In this document: piece by piece, positions 23,600 to 32,399 of the stretch
How the letters are laid out: each line of letters opens with the position of its first letter
Numbering within the stretch: the first letter of the stretch is position 1
From: HO2-45-11b sp964450915
GTDB taxonomy: Bacteria; Patescibacteriota; Andersenbacteria; UBA10190
NCBI GenBank assembly: GCA_964450915.1
Contig: CAYVFG010000003.1
Span: 3,797-67,796 of the forward strand
Direction: 5' to 3'
DNA: 64,000 nucleotides
Notes under the pieces: model-generated
Told to the model about the DNA's origin: nothing
Database searches by the model: none
The model's input: the letters and a program-made list of their open reading frames with translations, nothing else
Position numbers and translations under genes: made by a program

Positions 23600-25564
23600 A
23601 TGGCGGAAGAACCAGAAAAAGAAGTTCCAGTTCCTAAAGAAGAAGATAGCAATATTTCAATGTTGCGGAAGGATTTGTATGCTCGCGAGGAACCGGAAGA
23701 GCTAAAAAAACGGAGCAAGGAATTATTTACCCCGAAACAGCCAGTCGTCCTGCCCGAATCAAAAGTTGAAAGTCAGCCGGATTTGGTCGATGCAATGACG
23801 GGGAAAATGAAAAAAAGAAAACAGATTCTTACCTGGGTTGGAATCGGCATTATCGGTATTATTATTTTTTCGTCTGCTATTGCGCTTACGATGTGGTATC
23901 GAGGAACTCAGCAGGTAAGTTCTTCCCAGATCGGCGTTGATATTACGGCTCCGTCGAATTTTATTGCGGGCGGAATTATGAAATACACCGTTACTGTTCG
24001 CAATAATAGCCATGTGGCATGGGGCGCGGTGAATGTGCTGTTTACTCCATCGGCAGGATTTATTTATCAATCATCAACGCCGTCTGCTCAAGTAAGCGTT
24101 AAGGACATGACCGTAGCGCTTTCTGCTCTGCCTGCCGGACAAGCGGAAACATTCGAGGTTACGGGGCAATTACTAGGAGATCAGGGTACGACTGCGGGCG
24201 TATCTGCGCAAATTACGGTGAGCCCGGAAAAGTTCCCAAAGCAAACGATCAGCAATTCTGCAACGGCAAGCACGGTGCTCTCCGCCATCCCGCTCGATAT
24301 TTCAGTTGAAGCTGCAAAGACTGCTGCCGTAGGCGAGCGCATTGCGGCCATTATTCATATTAGAAACTTAGGAGATACGCCGATTGAAAATGCGCAATTA
24401 AAATTATCTCCCGATCCGGGGATGGACTTGGCTACAGAAGACAGCGGATTTTCTCCGGATTTTTCTGTATTGGATTCGTATTGGAATCTTCCGAAAATAA
24501 AACCTCTCGATCAAGTTGATTTATACTCAGTGCTCTATGTGCAGGGAAATCCTGGTGATACGCGCACGCTGGGCATTGCTGTCAACAAGAGCCAAAACAA
24601 TCAAACGTACACGCTGCGAAATATTGCGCATGTGATTACGATTTCTACGTCGCAAGTTGCGGTAACGCAGACGTTTAATCAGAACGATCAGGGGACGCTT
24701 ATTGTCAGTACCGGACAAAGCATTGACGGCGCAGTGAATTACAAAAATACCGGCACGACAGGGCTTACGGATGCCATTATGAAGGTGCATTTCGAAGGCC
24801 CGGGTCTCGACGTGTCTACGCTCAAGCTTCATTCAGGATCGTACGATCCGAAAACGAATACGATTACATGGACGGCGGCGTCTCTTCCGGAATTGCAGAG
24901 AATTTTGCCGGGGCAGGGCGGGCAGATTACCTATTCATTTAATATTTTGCCCTATATTCAATTTCCTCCGAGCGGTAAAAATCAGAAACTTATTGCAACG
25001 GCGTCGTTGGATAGCCCGGATTTGCCAGCGCCTACCGGGCAGACCCGGCAGATAATTTCTGATCGATTTACGATGCCCATACAGACGGGAATTCTTCTCG
25101 CAACAGATGCGTTCTATGATGATGGGCGATTAGGTATTCAGAGTACGGGGCCGCTTCCTCCTCAGGTAGGGCAGCAGACAACGTATACGCTCAGGACAAA
25201 AGTGGGCTCTACGCTTAATGATGTTCAAAATAACCAAGTAACGATTATTCTTCCTGATGGGGTTACCTATACGAATCAAAGCTATAAATCATCCGGCACT
25301 ATCGATTACAACCAGAGAACTAATACAATCGTCTGGACGATCGATCCGTTGCGAGGACTAACGGGGCGATCGCTGCCGTTGGAAGAGTTAGATATGCAAG
25401 TTGCCATAACTCCAGGGGCAGATAAAAAAGGGCAAGAAGTTCAGCTTGCGCAGAGTGTCTCGGATTCAGGAAAAGATACGTTCACCGGCAATCAAGTAAC
25501 GGTAAAAGTTACGGATATGCCTACAACCAGGACGGCTTCCCCTCAGAACGGGGATGTGCAATAA
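23600..25564 (+). CDS. Single-pass membrane protein with extracytoplasmic DUF11/Ig-like repeats
   Basis: 654 aa. A charged cytoplasmic N-terminus (1-75, rich in Glu/Lys), one membrane helix (about 77-99), then an extracytoplasmic beta-rich region with several domains of the pattern Y-T-[VI]-x-[VL]-x-N-x-[GS] (KYTVTVRNNS; IIHIRNLGDTP; VNYKNTGTTG; TYTLRTKVGST), resembling DUF11 / CARDB-type Ig-like repeats. Such proteins are common on patescibacterial surfaces and may serve adhesion. TATACT ends 8 bp before the ATG. The 4-bp gap from recO suggests co-transcription as well. Confidence 0.7.
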   Translation: MAEEPEKEVPVPKEEDSNISMLRKDLYAREEPEELKKRSKELFTPKQPVVLPESKVESQPDLVDAMTGKMKKRKQILTWVGIGIIGIIIFSSAIALTMWYRGTQQVSSSQIGVDITAPSNFIAGGIMKYTVTVRNNSHVAWGAVNVLFTPSAGFIYQSSTPSAQVSVKDMTVALSALPAGQAETFEVTGQLLGDQGTTAGVSAQITVSPEKFPKQTISNSATASTVLSAIPLDISVEAAKTAAVGERIAAIIHIRNLGDTPIENAQLKLSPDPGMDLATEDSGFSPDFSVLDSYWNLPKIKPLDQVDLYSVLYVQGNPGDTRTLGIAVNKSQNNQTYTLRNIAHVITISTSQVAVTQTFNQNDQGTLIVSTGQSIDGAVNYKNTGTTGLTDAIMKVHFEGPGLDVSTLKLHSGSYDPKTNTITWTAASLPELQRILPGQGGQITYSFNILPYIQFPPSGKNQKLIATASLDSPDLPAPTGQTRQIISDRFTMPIQTGILLATDAFYDDGRLGIQSTGPLPPQVGQQTTYTLRTKVGSTLNDVQNNQVTIILPDGVTYTNQSYKSSGTIDYNQRTNTIVWTIDPLRGLTGRSLPLEELDMQVAITPGADKKGQEVQLAQSVSDSGKDTFTGNQVTVKVTDMPTTRTASPQNGDVQ

Positions 25565-25571
25565 TGGGCGA

Positions 25572-26705
25572 ATGTTCAAATTTGAAGTACTAAAGAAGCT
25601 CGGCCGAGCTCGACTATCCGAACTTACGACCCCGCACGGAACTATTCCCGGGCCGTTTTTTCAATTTGTAGCTACTCAAGCTGCAATCCGCGGCCAAGTG
25701 ATGAGCGAGGATATGGAAAAGCTTGGCGTAGATATTATGCTGGCGAATACGTATCATCTGCATTTGCGCCCTGGGGAAGACTTGATGGAAAAGGCTGGCG
25801 GCCTGCATACCTTTATGCAATGGGATAAGCCGATAACAACGGATTCGGGTGGATATCAGGTATTCAGCCTAGGCGATCATGTAAAAATAGATGATGACGG
25901 CGTTACGTTTAAAGCGCCGTTAGATGGGAGTGTTCATCGATTTACTCCGGAATCCACGATGCAAGTGCAAGCGAAGCTGGGGCCGGACATCGTGATGCCG
26001 CTCGATGTATGTACGCCGTTTTCTGCATCAAAAGATGAAGTTGAAAAAGCGATTATTAAAACAACAGCGTGGGTAAAGCGATGTAAAGACGAGCAGGCGC
26101 GCCTGGCTTCTCCTCAAGCGTTATATGGAATAGTTCAAGGCGGGGTGTATCCGGATCTGCGAGAAAAGGCTGCAGGACTCCTGCGAGACATCGGATTTTT
26201 TGGATACAGTATTGGCGGGGAGCTCCAGGAAAAAGGAGAAAAAGAAATTAAGAAAATTGTAAATATTACAACAGCGCAATTGCCGGAAGATGCACCGAGA
26301 TACCTCATGGGCTATGGAAAGCCGGAAGATATTGTTGAGGCGGTGCGATTAGGTGTCGATCAATTTGATTGCGTGCTGCCGATCCGCAACGCGCGCCATG
26401 GGCAAATTTTCTTAGATTTAAATATCGAGGAACTTAAAAAGGCATTGGTTGATCCTGAATACAGTATCGATCCGAAAAAATTATACAAATCCATTGACAT
26501 TACAAAGGCAGTCTTTGCGGATGATTTGTCCGTATTTAATACAAACGATACCGATATAACGCGTCCGTATTCAAAAGCATATGTCCATCATTTAATGCGT
26601 GCCGAGCAGCCCTCAGGAATGCGGCTGGCAGTTATGGCAAACGTGGCATTCTACGTGAACTTGATGAAGCAAATTCGAGGAATTATTGAGCAAGAAGGGG
26701 TATAA
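25572..26705 (+). CDS. tgt: tRNA-guanine transglycosylase, zinc cysteines missing
   Basis: 377 aa from the ATG at 25572. TIM-barrel enzyme that swaps guanine 34 for a queuine precursor in tRNAs with GUN anticodons. Catalytic residues are intact: Asp91 in TTDSGGYQVFS and Asp266 in FDCVLPIRNARHG, plus GIVQGG. The zinc motif CxCxxC...H of normal enzymes is not: in the aligned stretch NDTDITRPYSKAYVHHL the Cys positions read N, T and T, although HH remains. An insert of about 15 residues precedes it. It may fold without zinc or have a changed substrate. It begins 7 bp after the preceding stop. Confidence 0.88.
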   Translation: MFKFEVLKKLGRARLSELTTPHGTIPGPFFQFVATQAAIRGQVMSEDMEKLGVDIMLANTYHLHLRPGEDLMEKAGGLHTFMQWDKPITTDSGGYQVFSLGDHVKIDDDGVTFKAPLDGSVHRFTPESTMQVQAKLGPDIVMPLDVCTPFSASKDEVEKAIIKTTAWVKRCKDEQARLASPQALYGIVQGGVYPDLREKAAGLLRDIGFFGYSIGGELQEKGEKEIKKIVNITTAQLPEDAPRYLMGYGKPEDIVEAVRLGVDQFDCVLPIRNARHGQIFLDLNIEELKKALVDPEYSIDPKKLYKSIDITKAVFADDLSVFNTNDTDITRPYSKAYVHHLMRAEQPSGMRLAVMANVAFYVNLMKQIRGIIEQEGV

Positions 26706-26712
26706 TAGCTTC

Positions 26713-27129
26713 ATGGGATTATATTCAGCACTATTCGGCGGAGGCTCGAAGAAAAAAAGTCCTGAAGAGTTGCAGAAGATTGCACGCGGGCAATCCATCA
26801 TAGGCAACGTGCTTGGTTCCAGCCCGTATATGGATGAATGGCGCAGGCAGAATAAGCAGAATTCCCAAAATTATGCTGAGCAAGAAAGAAGCACGCGAAA
26901 AAAATGGGGATATGAGGATGCTGAAATTAATAGAAGTTTACAAAAAGAACGTGATCGTTACTATCGAAAATACAAAGATCCGAAAGAGGCTGAAAAATGG
27001 TTTTCTCAGTATGAAGCAAAAAAGCGCCGAGAAGTCCAGAGTGAGCGCGATAGAGAGCTGCGGGCACTGAAAGAAGAAAAAAACCAGCAACAGCGCGATA
27101 TTGCGAAAAACATCAAACAGTGGAGATAG
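26713..27129 (+). CDS. Small charged helical protein, unknown
   Basis: 138 aa from the ATG at 26713 (MGLYSALFGGGSKKK). Almost entirely charged helix (RSTRKKWGYEDAEINRS, KEAEKWFSQYEAKKRR) with no membrane segment. TATAAT at 26701-26706 overlaps the end of tgt and ends 6 bp before the ATG, a clear leaderless arrangement. No family recognised; possibly RNA- or DNA-binding given its basic character. Confidence 0.65.
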   Translation: MGLYSALFGGGSKKKSPEELQKIARGQSIIGNVLGSSPYMDEWRRQNKQNSQNYAEQERSTRKKWGYEDAEINRSLQKERDRYYRKYKDPKEAEKWFSQYEAKKRREVQSERDRELRALKEEKNQQQRDIAKNIKQWR

Positions 27130-27167
27130 CCTTTGTCATCCGCACTATTCTGCTATAGTCTTATTTT

Positions 27168-28481
27168 ATGGATAAACAAGTCAGCATGGACACTCTCGTG
27201 AACCTGGCAAAGCGCCGAGGGTTTATTTTTGCTGGGTCTGAAATATATGGAGGATTAGCAAACAGCTGGGATTATGGGCCTTTGGGAGTTGAGCTGAGAA
27301 ATAATATCAAAAAATCGTGGTGGAAGAAGTTTGTGCAAAAGCGCCAAGATATTGTGGGGCTAGACTCTGCATTGATTATGAATCCGAAGGTATGGGAGGC
27401 ATCCGGCCACGTGGCAACATTTAGCGATCCTCTTATTGAGTGTAAGAATTGTCATGAACGATTTAGGGCGGATCAAGTCGACGTGAATGCGCCTTGCCAA
27501 AAGTGTGGAGAGAAAGATACGTTTACGGAACCTGCTGCGTTTAATTTAATGCTCAAAACGTTTTTGGGGCCAAAAGAAGAAGCTGCTGCAAAGGCATACT
27601 TGCGCCCGGAAACAGCGCAGGCGATGTTCGTGGATTTTCCCCAGGTGCTTGCAAGTTCTCGTAAAAGAATTCCGTTTGGTATTGCGCAGATTGGTCGTGC
27701 ATTTCGAAATGAAATTACTCCGGGAAATTTCATATTTCGACTTCGCGAGTTCGATATTATGGAGTTTGAATATTTTGTGCATCCGAATGATTGGGGAAAA
27801 TATTTTGAATATTGGCTTGCGCAAATGCATGAATGGATTTCTGAATGTGGAATCGACTCTGCACGAGCTCATGAGCTTGAAGTCCCCGAAGAAGATCGTG
27901 CGCATTATTCTTCGCGTACGGTTGATATTGAATTTGATTTTCCGTTTGGAAAAAAAGAATTATACGGATTGGCGTACCGTGGCGATTTTGATTTGAAAAA
28001 TCATAGTGAGCACTCTGGAAAAGATTTGTCGTATACGGACCCGGTGACAAACGAAAAATATATTCCACACGTAATTGAGCCTACGTTCGGATTAGATCGT
28101 ACTATCCTTGCCGTGCTTGTGTCTGCGTACAAGGAAGAAGAAGTGGATGGGGAAATGCGAACGGTGTTGAGTCTGCCTGCGCACCTAGCTCCATATCAGG
28201 TCGCCGTATTGCCATTGATGAAAAAAGAAGAGCTTACGGATGAAGCAAGAAAGATTACGGAAGAATTGTCGAACTATATGGCTGTTGAATATGATGAAAC
28301 GCAATCAATCGGAAAGCGATATCGCAGACAAGATGAAATCGGAACACCATTCTGCGTGACGATTGATTACGATACATTGGAAGATAATGCGGTTACTGTT
28401 CGCGATCGGGATACGATGAAGCAGGAGCGTGTTGCGATTACGGAACTGAAAAAATATCTCGTCGAAAAAATTTCCTTATAG
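27168..28481 (+). CDS. glyS: Glycyl-tRNA synthetase, eukaryotic/archaeal-type (alpha2)
   Basis: 437 aa class II synthetase. Starts with MDTLVNLAKRRGFIFAGSEIYGGLANSWDYGPLGVELRNNIK, the typical dimeric GlyRS opening; a zinc ribbon CKNC...CQKC lies near residues 91-115; motif 2 is FRNEITPGNFIFRLREFDIMEFE; motif 3 is EPTFGLDRTIL; the anticodon-binding domain follows from about 340. This is the single-chain type, not the alpha2beta2 enzyme of many bacteria. TATAGT ends 8 bp before the ATG. Confidence 0.95.
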   Translation: MDKQVSMDTLVNLAKRRGFIFAGSEIYGGLANSWDYGPLGVELRNNIKKSWWKKFVQKRQDIVGLDSALIMNPKVWEASGHVATFSDPLIECKNCHERFRADQVDVNAPCQKCGEKDTFTEPAAFNLMLKTFLGPKEEAAAKAYLRPETAQAMFVDFPQVLASSRKRIPFGIAQIGRAFRNEITPGNFIFRLREFDIMEFEYFVHPNDWGKYFEYWLAQMHEWISECGIDSARAHELEVPEEDRAHYSSRTVDIEFDFPFGKKELYGLAYRGDFDLKNHSEHSGKDLSYTDPVTNEKYIPHVIEPTFGLDRTILAVLVSAYKEEEVDGEMRTVLSLPAHLAPYQVAVLPLMKKEELTDEARKITEELSNYMAVEYDETQSIGKRYRRQDEIGTPFCVTIDYDTLEDNAVTVRDRDTMKQERVAITELKKYLVEKISL

Positions 28482-28510
28482 TTGACAGCTATGAATAAGG
28501 GCAGTATTTT
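28482..28510 (+). promoter_or_regulatory. Promoter of the sigma4-like orphan gene
   Basis: TTGACA, 17 bp, TATTTT, beginning right after the glyS stop codon. Confidence 0.6.
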
Positions 28511-28521
28511 GAGACTGCTCT

Positions 28522-28932
28522 ATGAAGACATATAGAGGGATGGCGGAACGCCTATCCATGTTTGGTTCTTTAGGAATTGGGGGGTGTCGAATGCCAGTAA
28601 AGCAAGAGAGTCTTTTCAATCATGTTTTTTCTCAAATTTTTGAAGAGCCAAGCATCGACTTGAGTCGAATTCGGCCATGTGAGCAGCTTTTGTTTCTCAC
28701 GATGGGGCTTGGGCGCGTTATTGGGCAGCTTGAGTCCGAGGAGCGGGATGTATTTAGCTATCGTCTGGGGCTTGCCGATGATGGCGTCCATTCAGCAGGC
28801 GAGGTCGCAGTTCTTATGGGTATAGACGTCCAGGCTGTGGATGCGCACTATGCAAAAGGGTTGCGCAAAGTTCGCGCTCACCCAGATGTGCAGAGTATGC
28901 GGCCATTTGTGCGTCGAGCAATTGTTACGTAG
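28522..28932 (+). CDS. Orphan protein with a sigma70 region 4-like helix-turn-helix
   Basis: 136 aa from 28522; starts at 28540 and 28591 are also possible, the last having a G-rich SD-like stretch. Residues about 75-130 (LESEERDVFSYRLGLADDG...SAGEVAVLMGIDVQAVDAHYAKGLRKVR) follow the sigma70 region 4 pattern: ER-V...R-GL...T-x-EVA..LG......V......LRKLR. Regions 1-3 are absent, so it cannot be a complete sigma factor. It might bind -35 DNA, act as an anti-sigma-like or phage-type regulator, or be a sigma remnant. Own promoter and terminator. Confidence 0.65.
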   Translation: MKTYRGMAERLSMFGSLGIGGCRMPVKQESLFNHVFSQIFEEPSIDLSRIRPCEQLLFLTMGLGRVIGQLESEERDVFSYRLGLADDGVHSAGEVAVLMGIDVQAVDAHYAKGLRKVRAHPDVQSMRPFVRRAIVT

Positions 28933-28943
28933 CGCAGCAAGGT

Positions 28944-28976
28944 CTGACGATTTTCTTGTAAGTCGTCAGCTTTTTT
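28944..28976 (+). terminator. Intrinsic terminator of the sigma4-like gene
   Basis: Perfect CTGACGA / TCGTCAG stem followed by CTTTTTTAT. Confidence 0.8.
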
Positions 28977-29013
28977 ATTTGCCCTTGCTGTACAAAACAC
29001 GTACACTGGTGAT

Positions 29014-30291
29014 ATGTCAAAATTTCCACTCATCAAAAAAACACTTCCTTCGGGATTAAGAACAATTATTTTACCCCGCCAAGAGATGGCATCTGCAACC
29101 ATCATGGTATTGATCGGGGTTGGGTCCAGATATGAAACCCCGAAGCAGGGTGGATTATCCCACTTTTTAGAGCACATGTTTTTTAAAGGCACGACGAATC
29201 GCCCGACGACGAAAGAGATTTCAGAAGCAGTTGATAATATCGGCGGAGAATTCAACGCATTCACCAGCGAAGAATACACTGGGTATTATGTAAAAGTTGC
29301 ATCTGAGTATTTGGAAAAGGGCGCTGAAGTCGTTGCGGATATTCTTTTGAACCCCTTATTTCCGGAAGAGGAAATCGAACGAGAGCGCGGTGTTATTCAA
29401 GAAGAAATTAAGATGTATACGGATATGCCAATGCGCCATATTCAGCATTTGTGGAATTCCGCATTGTTTGGGGATACGCCGCTTGGGCGCCGTATTGACG
29501 GAACGCACGAGACAGTGAGCGCATTTAAGCGCAAAGATTTTCTTTCGTATGTAAAATCGCATTACCATACTGGTAATGCGATCGTTGTGGTTGCGGGCAA
29601 TGTTGATCCGAAGAAAACGCAGAAGATGATTCAGGATATGTTTGCTCCGCTTGTTGATGGTGCGGAAACGAACCCAAAATCAGCTCCGAAGAAAATGCCC
29701 GCGAAAAAATTTGTGCATGAGTATAGAAAGACATTGGATCAAACGCACTTGATGGTAGGCGTTCCAGGTGTTTCTGAAAACGATCCTCGTAAATATGCGG
29801 CAGGGCTTTTGGCAGCAATCTTGGGCGGGGGCATGAGCAGCCGCTTGTTCCTCAGCGTTCGCGAACGAAACGGTTTGGCGTACATGGTGCGAACATCTTC
29901 CGATACGTATACGGATGCGGGAAGTTTTGTAACCCAATCTGGCGTTCGAACAGATAAGGCTCAGCAAGCGCTCAAGCTTATTTTGGAGGAATATGACAGA
30001 ATAATGGAAGAGCCTGTTACGAAAGAAGAGCTTGATAAAGTGAAGAAAATGGCTCGAGGAAGCTTGGTTCTTGATTTGGAAGAAACGAATGCTCTTGCGT
30101 TATTTTCCAGCATTCAGGATTTAACGGAGCATACGATTAAGACGCCGGACCAGATTATGAAAGAAATTAATAAGGTTACGATTAGCGATATTCAGGATAT
30201 CGCTCGTGAACTTCTTCGAAAAGACAAACGCACTGTTGCGCTGCTCGGTCCGCAGAAGTCTTCTGCGCCGTTTGAGAAATTGCTCAACTAA
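29014..30291 (+). CDS. M16-family zinc metallopeptidase
   Basis: 425 aa, the usual length for a processing-peptidase-like M16 half. The inverted zinc motif HFLEH is at residues 50-54, followed about 75 residues on by the third ligand region (ERERGVIQEEIKMY). The C-terminal half carries the conserved R/Y-type segment (RERNGLAYMVR). Likely degrades or processes peptides, possibly outside the membrane, though no signal peptide is visible. TACACT ends 6 bp before the ATG, so probably leaderless. Confidence 0.9.
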   Translation: MSKFPLIKKTLPSGLRTIILPRQEMASATIMVLIGVGSRYETPKQGGLSHFLEHMFFKGTTNRPTTKEISEAVDNIGGEFNAFTSEEYTGYYVKVASEYLEKGAEVVADILLNPLFPEEEIERERGVIQEEIKMYTDMPMRHIQHLWNSALFGDTPLGRRIDGTHETVSAFKRKDFLSYVKSHYHTGNAIVVVAGNVDPKKTQKMIQDMFAPLVDGAETNPKSAPKKMPAKKFVHEYRKTLDQTHLMVGVPGVSENDPRKYAAGLLAAILGGGMSSRLFLSVRERNGLAYMVRTSSDTYTDAGSFVTQSGVRTDKAQQALKLILEEYDRIMEEPVTKEELDKVKKMARGSLVLDLEETNALALFSSIQDLTEHTIKTPDQIMKEINKVTISDIQDIARELLRKDKRTVALLGPQKSSAPFEKLLN

Positions 30292-30311
30292 TTGTATAAT
30301 TAGGCAATACT

Positions 30312-31364
30312 ATGCCTATGATACAAGGAAATAAACAGGTTATTGAAATATCTTCCGGAACAATTATTCGCGTCATGGTGTTCGCGGTGTTGCTTGCGTT
30401 GCTCTATATCATCAAGGACATTCTTCTTATGCTTGTCGGGGCAATGGTGATCGCGTTTGCTATCGAGCCCCTTGCGAAGGCCCTGAGAAAATACAATATT
30501 CCGAGGGCTATTTCTGTCATCGTGGTGTATTTGCTGTTTATAGGTCTTATAGCAATTGCGCTTCGCTTGGTATTGCCTGCATTAGCAGAGCAGACAACTC
30601 AAATTGCACAGCAAGTTCCGCAAATCGTAAGCGGGCTGGAGCGAACAGTGGGGACAATCCCAGGGTTTTCTCCTGAGACTATAGCCGTTCAGATCCAATC
30701 TGCCCTTACCAGTTTCGGAAATAATCTCACGAACCTTACGACGCAGGTATTTTTGCAGACAAAATCAATATTCACCGGAGTATTTTCTCTGTTCTTCGTC
30801 CTCGTGATTGCATTTTATTTGGTAATTGAAGAGGATGCGTTAAAGAAACTGTTTCGTTATATTATTCCAAAACAGCACGTTGCGTATGCGGAGCTGATGA
30901 TTGATAGGATTCAGACGAAATTAGGAAGATGGGTGTTAGCTCAGCTGTTTTTGGGGATTATCGTCGGATGTGCGATCGGGTTGATATTTTGGGCAATCGG
31001 ATTTAAGTATGCGCTTGCACTCGGGGTTGTGGCCGCTATCTTAGAAGTATTCCCTGTGGTGGGGCCTATTATGTCCGCTCTATTCGGAACATTATTAGCT
31101 CTATCTCAGTCGTTCGTATTTGGCATTATCGCACTTATTATCTATATTATTGTTCAGCAGGTAGAAGGCCAAGTATTGGTGCCTAATATTATGCGCAAGG
31201 CGGTTGGGTTGAACCCTCTTGTAACCATCATCGCAGTTCTTTTGGGGGGAAGGCTTGCGGGTGTGCCGGGAATCATTCTCGCAGTACCTATCGCAACTAT
31301 TTTTAGCATTATGCTAGGCGACTTTTTCTCCACCTCAGCTGGTGATGATGAGCTAGCAGGGTAA
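30312..31364 (+). CDS. AI-2E family (PerM/YtqI-like) transporter
   Basis: 350 aa polytopic membrane protein. Paired N-terminal helices (about 18-50), a central soluble amphipathic region (about 95-140), then helices including the family hallmark VGPIMSALFGTLLALSQS and the terminal region VGLNPLVTIIAVLLGGRLAGVPGIILAVPI. The family includes TqsA and sodium/proton antiporters; substrate here unknown. TATAAT ends 11 bp before the ATG. Confidence 0.85.
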   Translation: MPMIQGNKQVIEISSGTIIRVMVFAVLLALLYIIKDILLMLVGAMVIAFAIEPLAKALRKYNIPRAISVIVVYLLFIGLIAIALRLVLPALAEQTTQIAQQVPQIVSGLERTVGTIPGFSPETIAVQIQSALTSFGNNLTNLTTQVFLQTKSIFTGVFSLFFVLVIAFYLVIEEDALKKLFRYIIPKQHVAYAELMIDRIQTKLGRWVLAQLFLGIIVGCAIGLIFWAIGFKYALALGVVAAILEVFPVVGPIMSALFGTLLALSQSFVFGIIALIIYIIVQQVEGQVLVPNIMRKAVGLNPLVTIIAVLLGGRLAGVPGIILAVPIATIFSIMLGDFFSTSAGDDELAG

Positions 31365-31390
31365 TATTATTATTAATCACACTTACTATT

Positions 31391-31918
31391 ATGAACTTAT
31401 GGCACGACGTTTCGTTTGGAAAATCTCTTGATGAATTAAACCTTATTGTCGAGATTCCGACTGGTTCGCAAAACAAGTATGAGCTGGATAAAGATTATGG
31501 ATTAATCAAGCTTGATCGCGTGTTGTACTCGCCATTGCATTACCCTGGTGATTACGGATTTATTCCGCAGACGCTTGGAGAAGATAACGATCCGTTGGAT
31601 GGAATCGTAATGATGAATTTCCCGACATATCCTGGGACACTCATGACTGTGCGTCCTCTTGGAATGCTTCGCATGGTTGATCAGGGAGAGAACGATGAGA
31701 AGATTCTTTGCGTACCAGTAGATGATGTGCGTTTTGAAGGGGTTACAAAGCTTTCGGATGTAGCTCAGCCGGTGCTTGATGAAGTTGCTCACTTCTTTGC
31801 CGTCTATAAGCAGCTAGAGAAAAAAGAAGTTGTTATCAACGGATGGGCAGATTTGGACGAAACAAAGAAATGCATTCAGGCGGGGATTGATCGATACAAC
31901 GAAAAGTTTCCTAAATAA
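31391..31918 (+). CDS. ppa: Inorganic pyrophosphatase (family I)
   Basis: 175 aa soluble hexameric-type enzyme that hydrolyses pyrophosphate and pulls biosynthetic reactions forward. Catalytic acidic motif GEDNDPLDGIV (D-x-DP-x-D), the substrate-binding EIPTGSQNKYELDK and YPGDYGFIPQT are all intact; the C-terminal W-x-D-x-x-x-C/A helix is present. It converges with the next gene and overlaps its end by 8 bp. Confidence 0.95.
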   Translation: MNLWHDVSFGKSLDELNLIVEIPTGSQNKYELDKDYGLIKLDRVLYSPLHYPGDYGFIPQTLGEDNDPLDGIVMMNFPTYPGTLMTVRPLGMLRMVDQGENDEKILCVPVDDVRFEGVTKLSDVAQPVLDEVAHFFAVYKQLEKKEVVINGWADLDETKKCIQAGIDRYNEKFPK

Positions 31919-32363
31919 GAATACGGGTAATTATAATCGCAAGTCCGCCTACAAGGATTTGCGATAGTAGGCCCTTTGGTACTGAATCTGTTTCGCGCTG
32001 AATTGCTTCGTGAAAACTAAAATACGCCTGAATAAATTTCGGAAAACGATTTTTCTGATGCTTTTTTGTCATGCTCCAGAACGCGTGCAAGGTATCCGGC
32101 ATGTTGCCCCCTGCTATTGCTGCGAGTATCGATAGGGAAAATGCGGCGTTGCCAGCAATGAGATATGCTGCGCCGAGTCCCGATACAACGTCCAAGGCTA
32201 CATAAGCATATGGATATGATTTCATCTTATGCGGATAAATATTCCAATGGAGCATTCTGTCGCATAGAAAATGCATTATAAACGCAGCGCAGAAAGCAAG
32301 GATAGGATTTGGGAAAATAATTCCTAGGGGAATGCTGATGATTGTATGAGTAATGGAAAGCAT
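31911..32363 (-). CDS. Small polytopic membrane protein, unknown
   Basis: 150 aa from the ATG at 32363 (MLSITHTIISIPLGII); the longer frame enters tatD. About four membrane helices, with conserved-looking polar residues facing the membrane (FIMHFLCDRMLHWNIYPHK; GGNMPDTLHAFW). The His/Asp pattern recalls membrane-bound hydrolase-like families such as DUF457, but I cannot assign it. Minus-strand TATACT ends 8 bp before the ATG, back to back with the tatD promoter. Confidence 0.65.
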   Translation of the reverse strand: MLSITHTIISIPLGIIFPNPILAFCAAFIMHFLCDRMLHWNIYPHKMKSYPYAYVALDVVSGLGAAYLIAGNAAFSLSILAAIAGGNMPDTLHAFWSMTKKHQKNRFPKFIQAYFSFHEAIQRETDSVPKGLLSQILVGGLAIIITRILI

Positions 32364-32399
32364 ATTGCACAAGTATAACGCGCAACGTATGCTGTGGCT

